From assembly GCA_037176705.1 (NCBI GenBank), contig CM073908.1:130747430-130811429 (forward strand): DNA of 64,000 nt. Direction: 5' to 3'. Both the position numbers and the translations under genes were made by a program. Under the pieces are notes generated by a model. It was not told the DNA's origin. It did not search any database and worked only from the letters and a program-made list of their open reading frames with translations. Of this stretch, positions 46,251 to 57,921 are shown one piece after another (position 1 is the stretch's first letter; each line of letters opens with the position of its first letter). This stretch comes from Molossus alvarezi (taxonomy: Eukaryota > Chordata > Mammalia > Chiroptera > Molossidae).

Positions 46251-48386
46251 GATGTTAATATTGTATCCTGCTACTTTGACAAATTTATTTGTGAAGTCTA
46301 GTAAATTTTTTATGGCGTCCTTAGAGTTTCCTATGTATAATATCATGTCATTTGCAAATAATGACAATTTCACTTCATCCTTTCCATTTTGGATCCCCTT
46401 TATTTTTTCTTCATGTCTAATTGCTGTGGCTAAGACTTCCAGTACTATGTTAAATAAGAATGGCAAAAGTGTGCATCCATGTCTTGTTCCTGTTCTCATG
46501 GGGAATGCTTTTAGTTTTTTTTCCCATTGAGTATGATGTTGGCTGTAGGTTTTTCAAATATAGACTTTATTGTGTTGAGATATGACCCCTCTATTCCCAC
46601 ATTGATAAGCATTTTGATCAGAAATGGGTGCTGGATTCCTTCGAATGCTTTTTCAGCATCTATTGATAAGATCATATGGTTTTTACCTTTACTTTTGTTT
46701 ATGTGGTGTACCACATTTATTAATTTGTGAATATTGTACTATTATTGCATGCCTGAGATGAAACTCACTTGGTCATGATGAATGACATATTGCTGAATTC
46801 AATTTGCTAATATTTTGTTAAAGATTTTGACAGCTGGGTTCATCAGGGATATTGACCTGTAGTTTTCTTTCTTTGCAGTGTCCTTATCTGGTTTTGGAAT
46901 TAGGATTATGCTGGCCTCATAAAATGAGTTTGAAAGTGTTCTGTCTTCTTGGATTTTTTTGGAATAGTTTGAGGAGAATGGGTATTAGAGCTTCTTTGAA
47001 TGTTTGGTAAAACTCCCCCGTGAAGCCATGTGGGCCTGGGTTGGTTTGCTGAGAGTTTCTTAATTACATCTTCAATTTCCTTTGTTGTTATTGGTCTGTT
47101 TAAGTTTTCTATCTCTTCCTGGTTCAGTTTTGGGAGGCTGTGTGTTTTTAGAAATTTGTCCATTTCTCCTAGATTGTCCAATTTGTTGGCATATAATTGT
47201 TCATAGTATGCTTCAATGATCCTTTGTATTTCTGTGGTGTCAGTTGTTACTTCTCTTCTTTCATTTCTGATTTTTTTTTATTTGGTTTCTCTCTTTTTGC
47301 TTGTTGGTGTGTCTGGCTAAAGGTCTATCAATCTTGTTTATCTCTTCAAAGAACGATCTTTTTGTTTCATTGATATTTTGAATTGGTTTTTTAGTCTATA
47401 TGTCATTTATTTCTGTTCTGACCTTTACTATTTTCTTCATCCTACTGTCTCTGGGTTTTCCTTTTGGTTACTTTCTAGTTCTTTAAGTTGTAGGGTTAGA
47501 AAGTCAATTAGGAATTTTCTTGTTTCTTGCGGTAGGCCTGTAGTGCTATGAACTTGCCTTTCAGGACTGCTTTTGCTATGTCCCATAGATTTTGTGTTGT
47601 TGTGTGTTCGTTTTCATTGGTTTCCAGAAAGTTTTTATTTCTTCCTTGATCTAGTTAGTAACCCATTCTTGTTATTGTTTAATAACATGCTATTTAGCCT
47701 CCAAGTGTTTGAATGTTTTTGTGTGTTTTTATTGTAATTGAGTTCTAGTTTCATGCCACTGTCATCTGAGAAGATGCTTGGTATGATTTCAATTTTCTTG
47801 AATTTGTAGAGACTTGCTTTGTGTCCCAACATGTGGTCTATCTTTAAGAATGACACATGTGCACTTGAGAAGAATGCATATTCTATAGCTTTTGGGTGAA
47901 ATGTTCTGTAAATATCAATGAAGTCCAACTGATCTAGTTTGTCTTGTAAGGACTCTATGTCCTTGTTAATTTTTTTGTGTAGAAGATCTATCCAGTGGTG
48001 TCAGTGGCATGATAACGTCACCCAGTGTGATCATGTTGCTATTGATCTCTCCCTTGAAGTCCTCTAGAAGGTTTTTAATATATTTTGATGCTCCTATATT
48101 TGGTGTGTATATATTTAGCAGGGTTATATCCTCTTGTTGGATTGATCCTTTTAATATTATGTGGTGACCTTCTCTGTCTCTTACTATGGCCCTTGTTTTG
48201 AAGCCTATCTTGTCAGATATGATTATTGTTACACCAGCGTTTTTGTCATTTCCATTTGCTTGGAAAAATATTTTTTCCATCCCTTCAATTTTATCCTATG
48301 TGAGTCTTTTCTTGTGAGGTGGTCTCTTGTACATAGCATGTATATGGGTCGTGTTTTCTTATCCAATCAGCTATTCCATCTCTTTT

Positions 48387-49036
48387 TTTTTTCCATTAAT
48401 TAATTTTTGTTACAGATGTTTCTCCTTTTCCCACCACTGATTCTCCCCTCCCTCTCCCTCCCTGCCCTGTCCCCAGCTTTGTTATCCATGTCCATTTTTC
48501 ATGCATGCATGCATGCATATAAGTTCTGTGGTTTATCTCTCCCCCACCACCTCCTCTTCTGGGGATTGTCAGTCTGTACCCCACTTCCGCATCTCTGCGA
48601 CTACCCCATTCCTCAGACTGATATGTTCATTATATTCCACAAATAAGTGAGATCATATGATACTTGTCTTTCTCTGTTTGGCTTGTTTTGCTTAGGATGA
48701 CACTTTCCAGGTTCCTCCATGTCGTCTCAAAGGATAAGAGACCTTTCTTTCTTACAGCTGCATAGTACTCCATTGTGTATATGTACCACAGTTTTCTTAT
48801 CCATTGGCCTACTGATGGACATTGGGCTGTTTCCAGATCTTAGCTATTGTAAATAGTGCTGCTACAAACGTGGGGGTACATATATTCTTTCGGATTGGGG
48901 TTCCTGGCTTCTTAGGGTATATTCCTAGGAGTGAGATCACTGGGTCAAATGGAAGTTCAATTTTTAATTTCTTGAGGTAACACCAAATTGTTTTGCATAG
49001 TGGCTGCACCAGTCTGCATTCCCACCAGCAGTGTAC
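48387..49036 (-). mobile_element. 5'-truncated L1 inside the outer L1
   Basis: 650 bases of minus-strand L1 comprising the C-terminus of ORF2 (open 49009-48809) and the 3' UTR, starting on + with a T-rich tail. Flanks ctattccatctctttt (48371-48386) and ttattctatgtctttt (49037-49052) are TSD copies. The outer L1 reads through when it is removed. Confidence 0.9.
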
Positions 49037-49167
49037 TTATTCTATGTCTTTTGATTGGAGCATTTAAGCCATTTACATTTAAGGTAATTATTGATAGATA
49101 GTTATTAGTTGACATTTTAATTTTATGCCTGTGTTTGCCCCCCCTCACTCTCTGTTTCTTTTTGTTC

Positions 49168-50358
49168 TTACAACAGTTTCTTCAGCATTTCTTGCAGTGC
49201 TGGTTTGGTGGTGGTAAATTCATTTAACTTTTTTTAATCTGTGAAGCTCTTCATTTATCCTTCAATTTTCAATGACAGCCTTGCTGGATAGAGTAGGCTT
49301 GGATTCAGACCCTTGCCTTGCATTATTTTGTACACATGCCACTCCCTTCTGGCCTGCATCGTTTCTATTGAGAAATCAGCTGACAGTCTAATGGGAGCTC
49401 CCTTTTAGGTAACTTTCTGTCTCTCTCTTGCTTCCTTTAAGATTCTTTCTTTGTCTTTAATGTTTGCCATTTTTACTTTTTTTTTTTTTTTCATCCTCAC
49501 CCGAGGACATTTTTCCATTTTTTGTTCAGGTAGAGTGGGAGGGAGAGAGAGGAACAGAGAGAGAGAGAAACATCAATGTGAAAGGAACACATCGAGTGGC
49601 TGCCACCCGCACGACCAACCAGGGTCGGGGACAAACTGCAACCGAGGTACGTGCCCTTAGAGGGAACCAAACCCGGGTCTCTCCAGACCGCAGGCCTACG
49701 CTCTAACCGCTGAGCCAAACCGGCCAGGGCAATGTTTGCCATTTTTATAATGGTGCGTCTAGATATGGGTCTTCTGGGGTTCATCTTGTTTGGAACTCTC
49801 TGTGTTTCTTGGACTTGTGTGACTTTTTCCTTCACCAGTTTAGGGAAGTTTTCTGTCATTATTTCTTCAAACAGGTTTTCTATTTCTTTCTCTGATTCTT
49901 CTCCTTCCAGTACCCCTATAATGCAAATGTTGTTAGATTTTGTATTGTCCCTCAGCTCCCTTAAACTTTCTTCCTGCTTTTAATTTTTTTTTCATTTGCT
50001 GCTCTATTTGAGTGTTTTTCTCTACCTTGTCTTCTAAGTCACTGATTCAGTCTTCAGCTTCTTCTAATCTACTATTGAACCCTCCTAAGGTATTTTTCAT
50101 AACCACCACGTCATTTTTTATTTCCTCTTGATTTGTATGCATAGCTTCTACCTCTTTTTTCAATCTGAAGTAGTTCCCAGTGAGCTCTTCATAATTCTTA
50201 TTAAGTTGCTTGTAGTTCTCACCACACTGTTTGAGCACCCTTAAAGTAATTGCTTTGAATTCTTTATTTGACAAGTTTCTGTCTTCCATTTCCTGTAGTT
50301 CCTTTTCTGGTGATTCCTCTTTTTCTTTTCTTTGAGTGATGTTTCTCTGTCTCCCCAC
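49168..50358 (-). pseudogene. L1 ORF1 of the outer element, broken
   Basis: Starts MGRQRNITQRKEKEESPEKE, like the ORF1 at 8080-9000. The coiled coil is open for 103 codons (50358-50047), then a stop near 50047. Further pieces lie at 49859-49748 ('MTENFPKLVKEK', the RRM-side segment). A Ves SINE (49476-49730) splits the C-terminal half. The stop TAA at 49168-49170 follows the 'ALQEML' end typical of ORF1. Confidence 0.88.
49476..49730 (-). mobile_element. Ves-type SINE (young)
   Basis: Near-consensus, with the 'tcctcacccgagga' hairpin, T17-like tail side and head end 'accggccagggc'. TSD aatgtttgccattttta is identical over 17 bases at 49459-49475 and 49731-49747. Confidence 0.96.
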
Positions 50359-51449
50359 TTTAGCCGTCTGGTAGCTCTAGACCCGCTGAGGGATGTATGG
50401 ATGTGTATGCAGCTGACTGTATATTAAATAAGTCTACTGTACCTCCCAGTCTGTTTTCTTGTGTGTCGCCTCTTGCCTGCTGTGGATCCTGGAGGACTGA
50501 CTACTGGGGGCTGGTATTGGTGTGTCCTGGTAGGTGCTGCTGCTGGATCATATGGGCCCCTCTGGAGCTGTGTTCCCAGCTGGTTGCTAGTGCCACCTGT
50601 AGCTATATAGTTCAGGGCTATTGAAGCCATGCTCCTTGCCCATACTGTGGGCAGCTGTATCATGCAGTCCCTTTGGAAACCTGTCTCCATGCATATGTTG
50701 TGGGCAGCTGGGTCACACAGGCCACTCTGGTGCACCAGCACCCTGCAGGTCCCGCGGGCAGCTGAATCTCTCCAGTTCCTCTCAGGCTCTGGCTTCCCAT
50801 CGCTCTTATGGGCTGCTGGGTAGTACAGTCCTCTGTGGAGCACCTGGTCCTCCCGCTGGTGACTGGGGAGTGCTGCTACCCTGTGGGGCTCAACTCCTGC
50901 TCAGCCTTTGCTGTAGTTTTTTTGGATGCGTCTCAGCTCTTGTTCTGTTCTTCTGTTGCCTGGGGATGGATGTCTGATCCCCAGCCTCTGTTGCTGGGGG
51001 TATATCTCGACTCTGATCCAGCTGCTACTGTGGGGGAGGGTGCTGGGCTCCTGGCTGATTTCGGCTTCTGCAACCGGCACCTTGGCAGCTCCACTGCTGT
51101 GTACTGGTCTGTGTTGACACAGAGTGCCCACTGGTCCGATGGTGCCAGATACACTGTTGGGCTCATATTGCTGAGACCTAGCTGCTCCCACTGCCTCCTC
51201 CCAGGGAAGACCCGGGACCTTCCAAAATGGTAGGACCTCCTCACAGTGTAAGGAGAAGTGCCCTGAAGAGCTGCTTACTGCGGTAGCCGGCTGCTCCCAG
51301 TCCACAGCACAGGAACCTTCTGCTCCATGTCTTTGCACTGCACGAGTTTGGTCGTCCACCTTCACATCCACTCACACTCTCTCACACACTAGTTCACTCT
51401 CTCACATCCTCACCTTCCCTGCAATTCTGCCCGCTACTATCTTTTCTCC
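50359..51449 (-). promoter_or_regulatory. L1 lineage-A 5' UTR
   Basis: Aligns with 9001-10087 (e.g. 'gtgcctcccagtctgttttc' versus 'gtacctcccagtctgttttc'; 'actggtctgtgttgacacag' in both) and not with lineage B. The internal promoter is presumed from the family. Long frames on both strands here are side effects of its GC-rich composition. Confidence 0.72.
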
Positions 51450-51463
51450 TAAATATATTGCTT
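51450..51463. repeat. Right TSD of the 13-kb L1 nest
   Basis: taaatatattgctt; pairs with 38426-38439. Confidence 0.8.
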
Positions 51464-51553
51464 TATTCATTTAATTTCTTTATTCAATTAATATCTATTG
51501 AGTTTTGACCATATTCCTTGAATTTTGTACAGTGCCATTGAAATTTTTAGGGA

Positions 51554-51742
51554 AGCCTGGCTGGTGTGGCTCAGTGGTTGAGCGTTGACCCATGGACCAA
51601 GAGGTTGTCTATTTGATTCTTGTATTCCTGGTCAGGGCCCGTGCCCAGGTTGTGGGCCCAATCCCCAGTGGGGAGCATGCAGGATGCAGCCAATTGATGT
51701 TCTCTCTCATCGATATTTCTCTCTCTCTCTCTCTCTCTCTCA

Positions 51743-51798
<56 letters not shown>

Positions 51799-51832
51799 CA
51801 CTCTCTCTTTAACATCAATAAAAAGAAAGAAG
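51554..51832 (+). mobile_element. Older Ves-type SINE with expanded CT
   Basis: Head 'gcctggctggtgtggctcag', 'ccaagaggttgtctatttg', 'cagggcccgtgcccaggttg', then a CT tract of nearly 80 bases and an end at 'aacatcaataaaaag'. It is the older subtype without the tcctc/gagga hairpin. The TSD is unclear. Confidence 0.88.
51717..51796. repeat. (CT)n microsatellite
   Basis: Interrupted CT repeat (breaks at 51741-51750) inside the SINE body. Confidence 0.93.
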
Positions 51833-51869
51833 GAAAAAATCATTAGGAAAACAACATGGCCTAGCTCTG

Positions 51870-51965
51870 AATATCAGACCAATTTTCATAACACTGAGGC
51901 CTAATTGTTGGCATCGGAACAGTTTATAATAGCACTGAGGCCTAGTGGTGAGCATCAGTCCAGTG
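51870..51965. repeat. Imperfect tandem repeat, period about 42
   Basis: 'cactgaggcctaattgttgg' at 51891 and 'cactgaggcctagtggtgag' at 51933, each followed by 'gcatc.g..cagt'. A third, partial unit ('atatcagaccaatttt') precedes them. Origin unknown. Confidence 0.6.
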
Positions 51966-52199
51966 CTTGGATGTCGGGGCCTGAATTTTTTCTTTCTCAT
52001 ATTTTTGCAGTTAGCAAAAAGGCCAGTTGGCTGGTGTAGAGTGAAGAGAGAGGAATAGAATATAATGTCTGGGGAGTCAAAGGACTAGATCACATAGAAT
52101 TTTACAAGTCAGGGTATAGGTTTTGTTTCTATTCAGAGAGAAACAAGAAGGCTATGGAAAGAACAAGTGTGTCAAGTAGGGGGAGGCTAGGAGTTCTGA

Positions 52200-53250
52200 T
52201 TTTAACCTGTTAAGCTTGAAATGCCTATTCAACATTCAAGTTCATATGTCAAGTGGGCAGTCAAATAAAGGAGTAGGACATTTACAGGATATATAAATTT
52301 GAAATGTATCAACCTGAATCTGAGATCACCTAGCACAGAGACAGAAATAATCAAAAGACTGAGCACTAAGACACTCCATCACTGAACGATTAGTAAGTTT
52401 AGTAATTAAAGAACTGAGCATTGGCCAATAATTTTCTAATAATGAGGTTATTTGTGATCTTGTCAAAAATAAATTGTTGTTATAAAAACCAAAAATCCTG
52501 TGTAGCTTAAAACCAAGGAAGAATTGGAGGAAAGGAAGTATAAGCAGGGAGTATAGATAATTTTTTGAGGATATATGTTATAAAAGAAAGCAGAAAAATT
52601 AAGCCACTAGTTAGATGACATAACATGTTCTTCTGTGATTGAAATGATCTCATGAAGTGGGAGAAAGAAATAATATGAACTTGAGGAAACAAAATGACCC
52701 TAAGTAAATAAGAAGAGAGGATTTTAAGTACTAGGGGAAGTGTTAGCCTTATCCAGTTCATCCATACTAATGAGAGAAGGCCAAGTACATGGGCATTTGT
52801 TTAGAAATAGAGATCAACAAGAATTATGAAAGAAATAGTTTTGGAGAGAATACGAGGGAGTCAATAGCTAAATAATGAGAGGTGGTCTGGGGGTGGCTGG
52901 ACACCTTTATCAAGGAGGAATAGCAGGTGATAGGTCATTGGTATTGACCTTTAAAGTTGAAGTTTCCAGAGATGGGGAGTAGTGCAATTTCCTGGGAGTG
53001 GTGATAAGAAACAAGTGGTAAGAGAATGAGTACTTGGGAAGACTACATGGAAAAGTGTCCTCAGGGAATGTGTGCTTTCAGTTAGAGCAAAGACATTCAG
53101 GAAACGTGATTTTGCAGGCAACAGAATGAAAGTGTACTGAAAGTTGGAGAGGGGTAATAATGATGTACTATTAGAGGATGCACAGAACATATGGGATGGA
53201 TTCCTGGTGATGGGAAATAAATGAAAGTTCTTGGGTTTCTTGCAGTTACT
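52200..53250 (+). repeat. Ancient unnamed interspersed repeat
   Basis: 'ttaagcttgaaatgcctattc', 'gtcaagtgggcagtcaaata', 'gagatcacctagcac', 'gagcactaagacactccatc', 'gagtatagataattttttgagg', 'ttcatccatactaatgag' occur in the order of an old mammalian repeat that I recognise but cannot name. The piece at 12100-12760 appears to continue the same consensus. Confidence 0.4.
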
Positions 53251-53399
53251 GACATATACAAGGAATTAGAGACTGCCTTAGTTAGTTAGTTGTTAGTTTT
53301 GATGGCCTTCCTGGTAGCTTTGGTGGTGAACTTTATTTTCCAGGAAGGTAGTAGTTTTCTACACCCACTCCTTTCCTGGAATGAGTGGGGTCAGAACAA

Positions 53400-53640
53400 G
53401 GTTGTTGAGTAGTGTTATGGGAGCAAGGGGCAAGTTTTAAGTACTTTTAGCTGTGCCTATCTGTAGTGAGACTTGAAACCTAAGTCTCAGTTTTCTTTTC
53501 TTGTAAAAAAAAAAAAAAGTAGGGTTGTTACTGGCATTAAGTAATGTGTATTTTTTTTATATAAAGTATTTAACACATGATCTGGCACATAGTAGATGTT
53601 CATTAAACTAGTAGCTTTTAGGTATTACTGTAATTGTCAA
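53400..53640 (-). repeat. MIR
   Basis: Antisense MIR order: 'cctaagtctcagttttcttttcttgtaaa', 'agggttgttactggcattaagtaatg', 'tatttaacacatgatctggcacatagtag', 'gttcattaaactagtagc'. A 14-A tract (53505-53518) sits in it. Confidence 0.7.
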
Positions 53641-54468
53641 AAATTTTAAAGACTTGATATCTAGTGAGGTTTTTTTGGTTATTAAAATATACAGATGCCT
53701 AATATAACATGTTCTAGGAAAGCAAATGAATATAGTTTCTGTTAGGGTATGCAGCATTTAAAATATCTATTTGTAGGTTTATTGACTCATATGTTTGCTA
53801 GGGTATCTTTAAACCTGTTCAATAAGCATGTCTTTGATGTAACTATAATAGATCTTATAACTTTAATTATAATTGTGGCTACCACTCAGTAGTTAACTGT
53901 AGTTAACTCAGTGAATCAGCAAGATGAACATAAGCAAGCCCTATGATGTCTAGAAAATCATTTCTGGCAATAACACAGCCTCTAAATCCCAGTGTTTGGT
54001 TATACAATTTCCTTCTCCTGTATGTTTGATTATATTGACTCTATGGATTTGGTTTCACCTATAGGAAATTTTAAACATGATTTTTTTTTTTCATTTTAGT
54101 AATTCTGATCCAAGGAATTAAATTTCTCAAAGGTGGGAAACTAGATATAGTCTATTAATTTAGAAACCTCTTGAAATATATAATGACATGCTTTGAACAA
54201 CATGTACTTAAGAAATCTGCCCCCCTCTCTCAATCTTTCGGTCTGCCCATTTATTTGGTGGTAAGCATTTAGGCTATGACAAATAGTTACCTAAGCTGAA
54301 TATGAATGGAGTTCCCTGCTTTTTTGAAATGATCACCTTTATAAATGCATGAAAAACTTTGCAAATCTTTTTGTTTTCCTTTCCAGAAAAATATATCATA
54401 TGTGTCATATTTCTACCTATGGTTGCCTAGCTTTGGAATCCTTAGAAATTATGGATTTAGGATCCAAA
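53641..54468. other. Intergenic, nothing recognised
   Basis: AT-rich DNA, no gene or assignable repeat. Confidence 0.5.
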
Positions 54469-54481
54469 AAGATTAGTTTTT

Positions 54482-54693
54482 CTTATATGTTTGTATTGAA
54501 TTTTTTTTAGAGAAAGATGAAAGGAGAGAGAGTTAGAAACATTAATGTGAGAGAGAAACATGGATCAGCTGCCTCCTGCATGCCCCCTACTGGGGATCAA
54601 GCCTGCAACCCGGGCGTGTGTCCTTACTGGGCATCAACCTGGGACCTCTCAGCCCATCAGACATGCTCAATCCACTGAGCCACACCAGTGGGC
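54482..54693 (-). mobile_element. Older Ves-type SINE
   Basis: 'gaaacattaatgtgagagag', 'gctgcctcctgcatgcccc', 'gggatcaagcctgcaaccc', ending 'ctgagccacaccagtgggc'. TSD aagattagttt is identical at 54469-54479 and 54694-54704. Confidence 0.92.
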
Positions 54694-54859
54694 AAGATTA
54701 GTTTGTTGTTGTTTTTTTAAAGCAAAATAAAACCATCCAGTGGTGATTTTTATGAATATTATTAACCTGAATATAAGGTGAAAAATATAGTCATGGTTAA
54801 TAATTATCATTATTAGTATGGAAGCATATCATTATATATATATCATATATCTTACCATT

Positions 54860-55090
54860 AAACTTTGCACAGTGTTTAGGATTATATGAAGCACTGGTAC
54901 CCACACTATCTCCATTGATTCTCACAGTCATCCACGAGGCATGTGTTATTATTCTAATATAACAGATGACAAAACTAATGCTCAAATAATTCAAGTGACG
55001 ATGCTTAAAGTTTCACAGAGAGCTGAAAAGTGAGACTAGAACTTGATTCAAGGACTTTCTTTGCAAATGCCATGCCTTTATCACAAGATG
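54860..55090 (+). repeat. MIR
   Basis: Collinear with MIR: 'tctccattgattctcacagtcatcc', 'attattctaatataacagatgac', 'aaagtttcacagagagctgaaaagtgagac', 'aacttgattcaaggactttc', 'gccatgcctttatcac'. Confidence 0.75.
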
Positions 55091-55519
55091 ATGATTTGAG
55101 AAATTCTACTTCTTTCTCATTTAATACCACCATCTTTAGCTCTAATTGTTTATTCAAGTTTTATAATGTATTTCTAAGGAATAACATGTAAATTCTTCCT
55201 TTGATGCATTTTCTTTTTAAAAAAAGTCACATTTACATTGTTACAACTTTGAGCCTGTATCATTTTACAACAGTCTTGCCTGTGCTCCTTCCATGGTCCT
55301 ATCTTCTTTAGGTCTTTCCTTCATCTTCTTCATCAGATCATTCTGTGTACACTATGGTATCACACAGCTCCAATTTTTAAATTAGTCAATACATTATTCT
55401 TAGAATAATATTCAAACTTGGAATGGCCTGGAATATTATTCATCTATAATATTGGCTTCAATGGCTTCAACCTCACCCTGTATAACCCCTTTATTCTAGG
55501 CCTGGGGAAAAGACATAAA

Positions 55520-55743
55520 GTATATTTTATTTATTATACAGCTTGACTTACACCTCTTAAATATTTAGATACATGTTTCTACTTTGATATGCTTTCATGT
55601 CAGTGAAATTAAAACACGTGCAAAGCTATATATTTGTATGACTGATTCCTTTGTAACTGTGTGCTCTGTTTACTTTCTTCAAATCTGTAATCCTAAACTG
55701 AGTGCAATAAATACACATTTTTACTTGGGTTAAAAAAAAAAAA
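55520..55743 (+). other. Possible retrocopy 3' end (weak)
   Basis: The segment ends with aataaa (about 55706) and, about 20 bases later, a run of 12 A (55732-55743), the arrangement of a polyadenylated transcript. Upstream there is no ORF and I do not recognise the sequence. No TSD was found, so this may be chance. Confidence 0.25.
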
Positions 55744-56295
55744 GAACTACAATGAGCAAAATATTAAGGATGACTAAGTATTACATTTCTGGATGTTTTG
55801 ATAATGACACGGAGAGTTCTGGAATTATAATCATCATATAGTTATTTAACAAAGTTTACCTTTTTTGCCTTTTATTTCAGCAAATTACTAATTATTTATA
55901 TACCATAAAATATATTTTCATAATTTAAATAACTATAAATTAATACTTTTCATTTGTGCTGCCTGATACAGTAGCCACACATGATTATTCTAATTAAAAT
56001 TAATTAAAATTAAAATGTGGTTTCTCAGTCACAACAGTCACTTATGAATGGCTTAATAGCCATATGTTGCTGACAGGTACCATATTTTCATCATGGCAGA
56101 AAATTCTATTGAAATACGTTGATCTAAAAGATTAATAAATTAAACATAATTGTATTCAGAATTTACATAATTTAAATATATAATAATCAGAAATTACAAT
56201 TAGGTAGAAAAACTCAACATTGAAATTACTTTTTGTATCTATTTTTATAAAAGGTTGTTTTTCTTATAACAGGATTCATTCAAAACTAGAAGACA

Positions 56296-56542
56296 AGCTC
56301 TGGCTGGTTTTGCTCAGTGGTTAGAGTGTCAACCTGCAGTCCAGAGAGACCTGGGTTCAGTTCCCACTAAGGGCACGTACCTCGGTTGCAGTTTGTCCCC
56401 GGCCCCAGATGTGGTCGTGTGGGTGGCAACCACTCGATGTGTCCCTTTCATGGCGATATTTCTCTTTCTTTCTCTTTTCCTCCCACTCTATCTGAACAAA
56501 ATATCAAAAAAAATGTCCTCAGGTGAAGATAAAAAAACAAAA
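56296..56542 (+). mobile_element. Ves-type SINE
   Basis: Head 'gctctggctggttttgctcag', B box 'gggttcagttcc', 'cggttgcagtttgtccccgg' and the end 'tcctcaggtgaaga' hairpin region with one stem mismatch. TSD caaaactagaagaca is identical at 56281-56295 and 56543-56557. Confidence 0.96.
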
Positions 56543-56558
56543 CAAAACTAGAAGACAA

Positions 56559-57812
56559 TATATAATTTGTAAATGATGAATATAAAAAATTACAATCAAC
56601 AATTTTCAAGCTCACTTTTTAACTTAATTAAAAAATTAACTTTATTAAGTATTCTATACAAAATCAGCATTTTGCAATTCTGGTGTGTACTGTCTATTCT
56701 CTTGCCAGTGTACACTATCTTGTACCTAGATCTACAATGTACAAATTTTAGAGTGAATTGTAATGTTGCAAAATATTCCTCAGCTGCCATGTGCACTTCT
56801 GAAGAAATCCCACCCTAATTTATATATGTACCTTTGGACTATAAGTTGGAACATTAAAGGAAGAAAAACAATGAATACTTTGAACTAATACTGAGAAATT
56901 ATATTTCCATAGGCAGAACCTATTTGCAATTCATGCTGAGGGAAAGAATTTAACAAGTTAATTAATTTGTCTCCTCTCTTCCTTAAATACTGCTGCCACT
57001 CAAATCCTCACCAAACTCTGAAGCGATATTTATCTTTCACACTGGCAGTGGCTCAACATATAATTTTTTTTTTTTTTTTGAGTACAAGATCTGGGAGAAG
57101 GGTTTCCCTGGGGCCTGAATAGTATTTGATGAGAGCAGATGTTGCTGGTTTATAAATTATTCTGTGCTAGCTCTGAGTTTCACACCCTGGGTAATGTAGC
57201 CACCCAGGTGTGATATAATGACTTTATTTTTATGTGTGTTATGACGTGTGGGCATGCGGGACCCTTTAAAGCACTAGGGCAGTCAGAAGCTCCTCGTGTA
57301 TGGATCTCAGGGTGCTGCTGCACTGTGAACTTTTCAATACAAGCATACGCTACCTATGTCTACACTTAAATGTTCTGAATTTTAGGTCTCTCTGCTTACG
57401 AAATTCTACTTACAATCTTCTAGCTCTAAAACATTCCTACTTTTCAAGGTCAGATACAAACACCAGCTTTCCTATAAAGGCTGCCTAGGTTAATCCTCAC
57501 CACAATAATCATTCCTCTGAATTCTTCAGCTATTTATGCATCTGCTTTAACTTAAATTGACAAGGACTTATCTTAGGCCTGGGGGAAGTGGGGCCCAAGC
57601 AGCAGGATTTCAAGAACTTCCCAAGCTGCTTTCAGTGAGAGTTCTATTTGTTTGTTTGTTTATTTGTTTCATTTTGTTGTTGTTTGTCTTTTATAGTTGA
57701 GGCATCTATGTCAGATGTTTAAAAAAATAGAAATCAAAAATCCTTGCAGGTTACTATACCTTTTATTATAGTATCTGATTTATGCACATGTACACGTTCT
57801 CCCATCAGGGAG
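56559..57812. other. Intergenic, nothing recognised
   Basis: Unique-looking DNA. T-rich tract at 57063-57079 and an imperfect TTTG repeat at 57645-57672. Only short chance ORFs. Confidence 0.5.
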
Positions 57813-57828
57813 AGAACAATGACATTTT

Positions 57829-57921
57829 TTTTTTTTTGTATATGCCCCTACCTGGAACCGAACCCAGGACTCTCCAGTCTGCAGGCCAAGGCTTCAACCA
57901 CTAAGCCAAACTGGCCAGGGC
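57829..57921 (-). mobile_element. tRNA-head-only SINE with A tail
   Basis: On the minus strand: 84 bases of Ves head (gccctggccagtttggctta.., B box gggttcggttcc, ending ggggcatatac) directly followed by A (T on +, to 57837). The normal Ves body is absent. TSD agaacaatgacatttt is identical over 16 bases at 57813-57828 and 57922-57937; its T-rich end merges with the tail. It stops within a base of the same point as the element at 40258-40366. Confidence 0.93.

Larger units (their letters stand above)
38687..49115 (-). pseudogene. L1 ORF2 of the outer element, broken and interrupted
   Basis: The start codon at 49115 gives [20 protein letters not shown]. Endonuclease fragments lie in 48280-47635, RT-domain fragments in 47181-46077 ('[11 protein letters not shown]', '[11 protein letters not shown]', where the catalytic ADD has become AND) and C-terminal fragments in 40290-38784. 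The stop equivalent is at 38687. Three insertions and many frameshifts or stops separate them. Confidence 0.88.
38440..51449 (-). mobile_element. Full-length L1, lineage A, host of four nested insertions
   Basis: A minus-strand L1 whose blocks are 38440-40257, 40367-40386, 46236-48386, 49037-49475 and 49731-51449. Together they run 5' UTR, ORF1, ORF2, 3' UTR in order with no missing segment beyond small indels. Inserted are a tRNA-head-only SINE (40258-40366), a full-length lineage-B L1 (40387-46235), a truncated L1 (48387-49036) and a Ves SINE (49476-49730). Without these it is about 6 kb. All ORFs are broken. A 14-bp near-identical TSD flanks the entire 13-kb block. Confidence 0.9.

Noticed and set aside
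51717..51812. Long Leu/Ser- and Arg/Glu-rich frames
   Set aside because: Translations of the CT/GA microsatellite inside the SINE.
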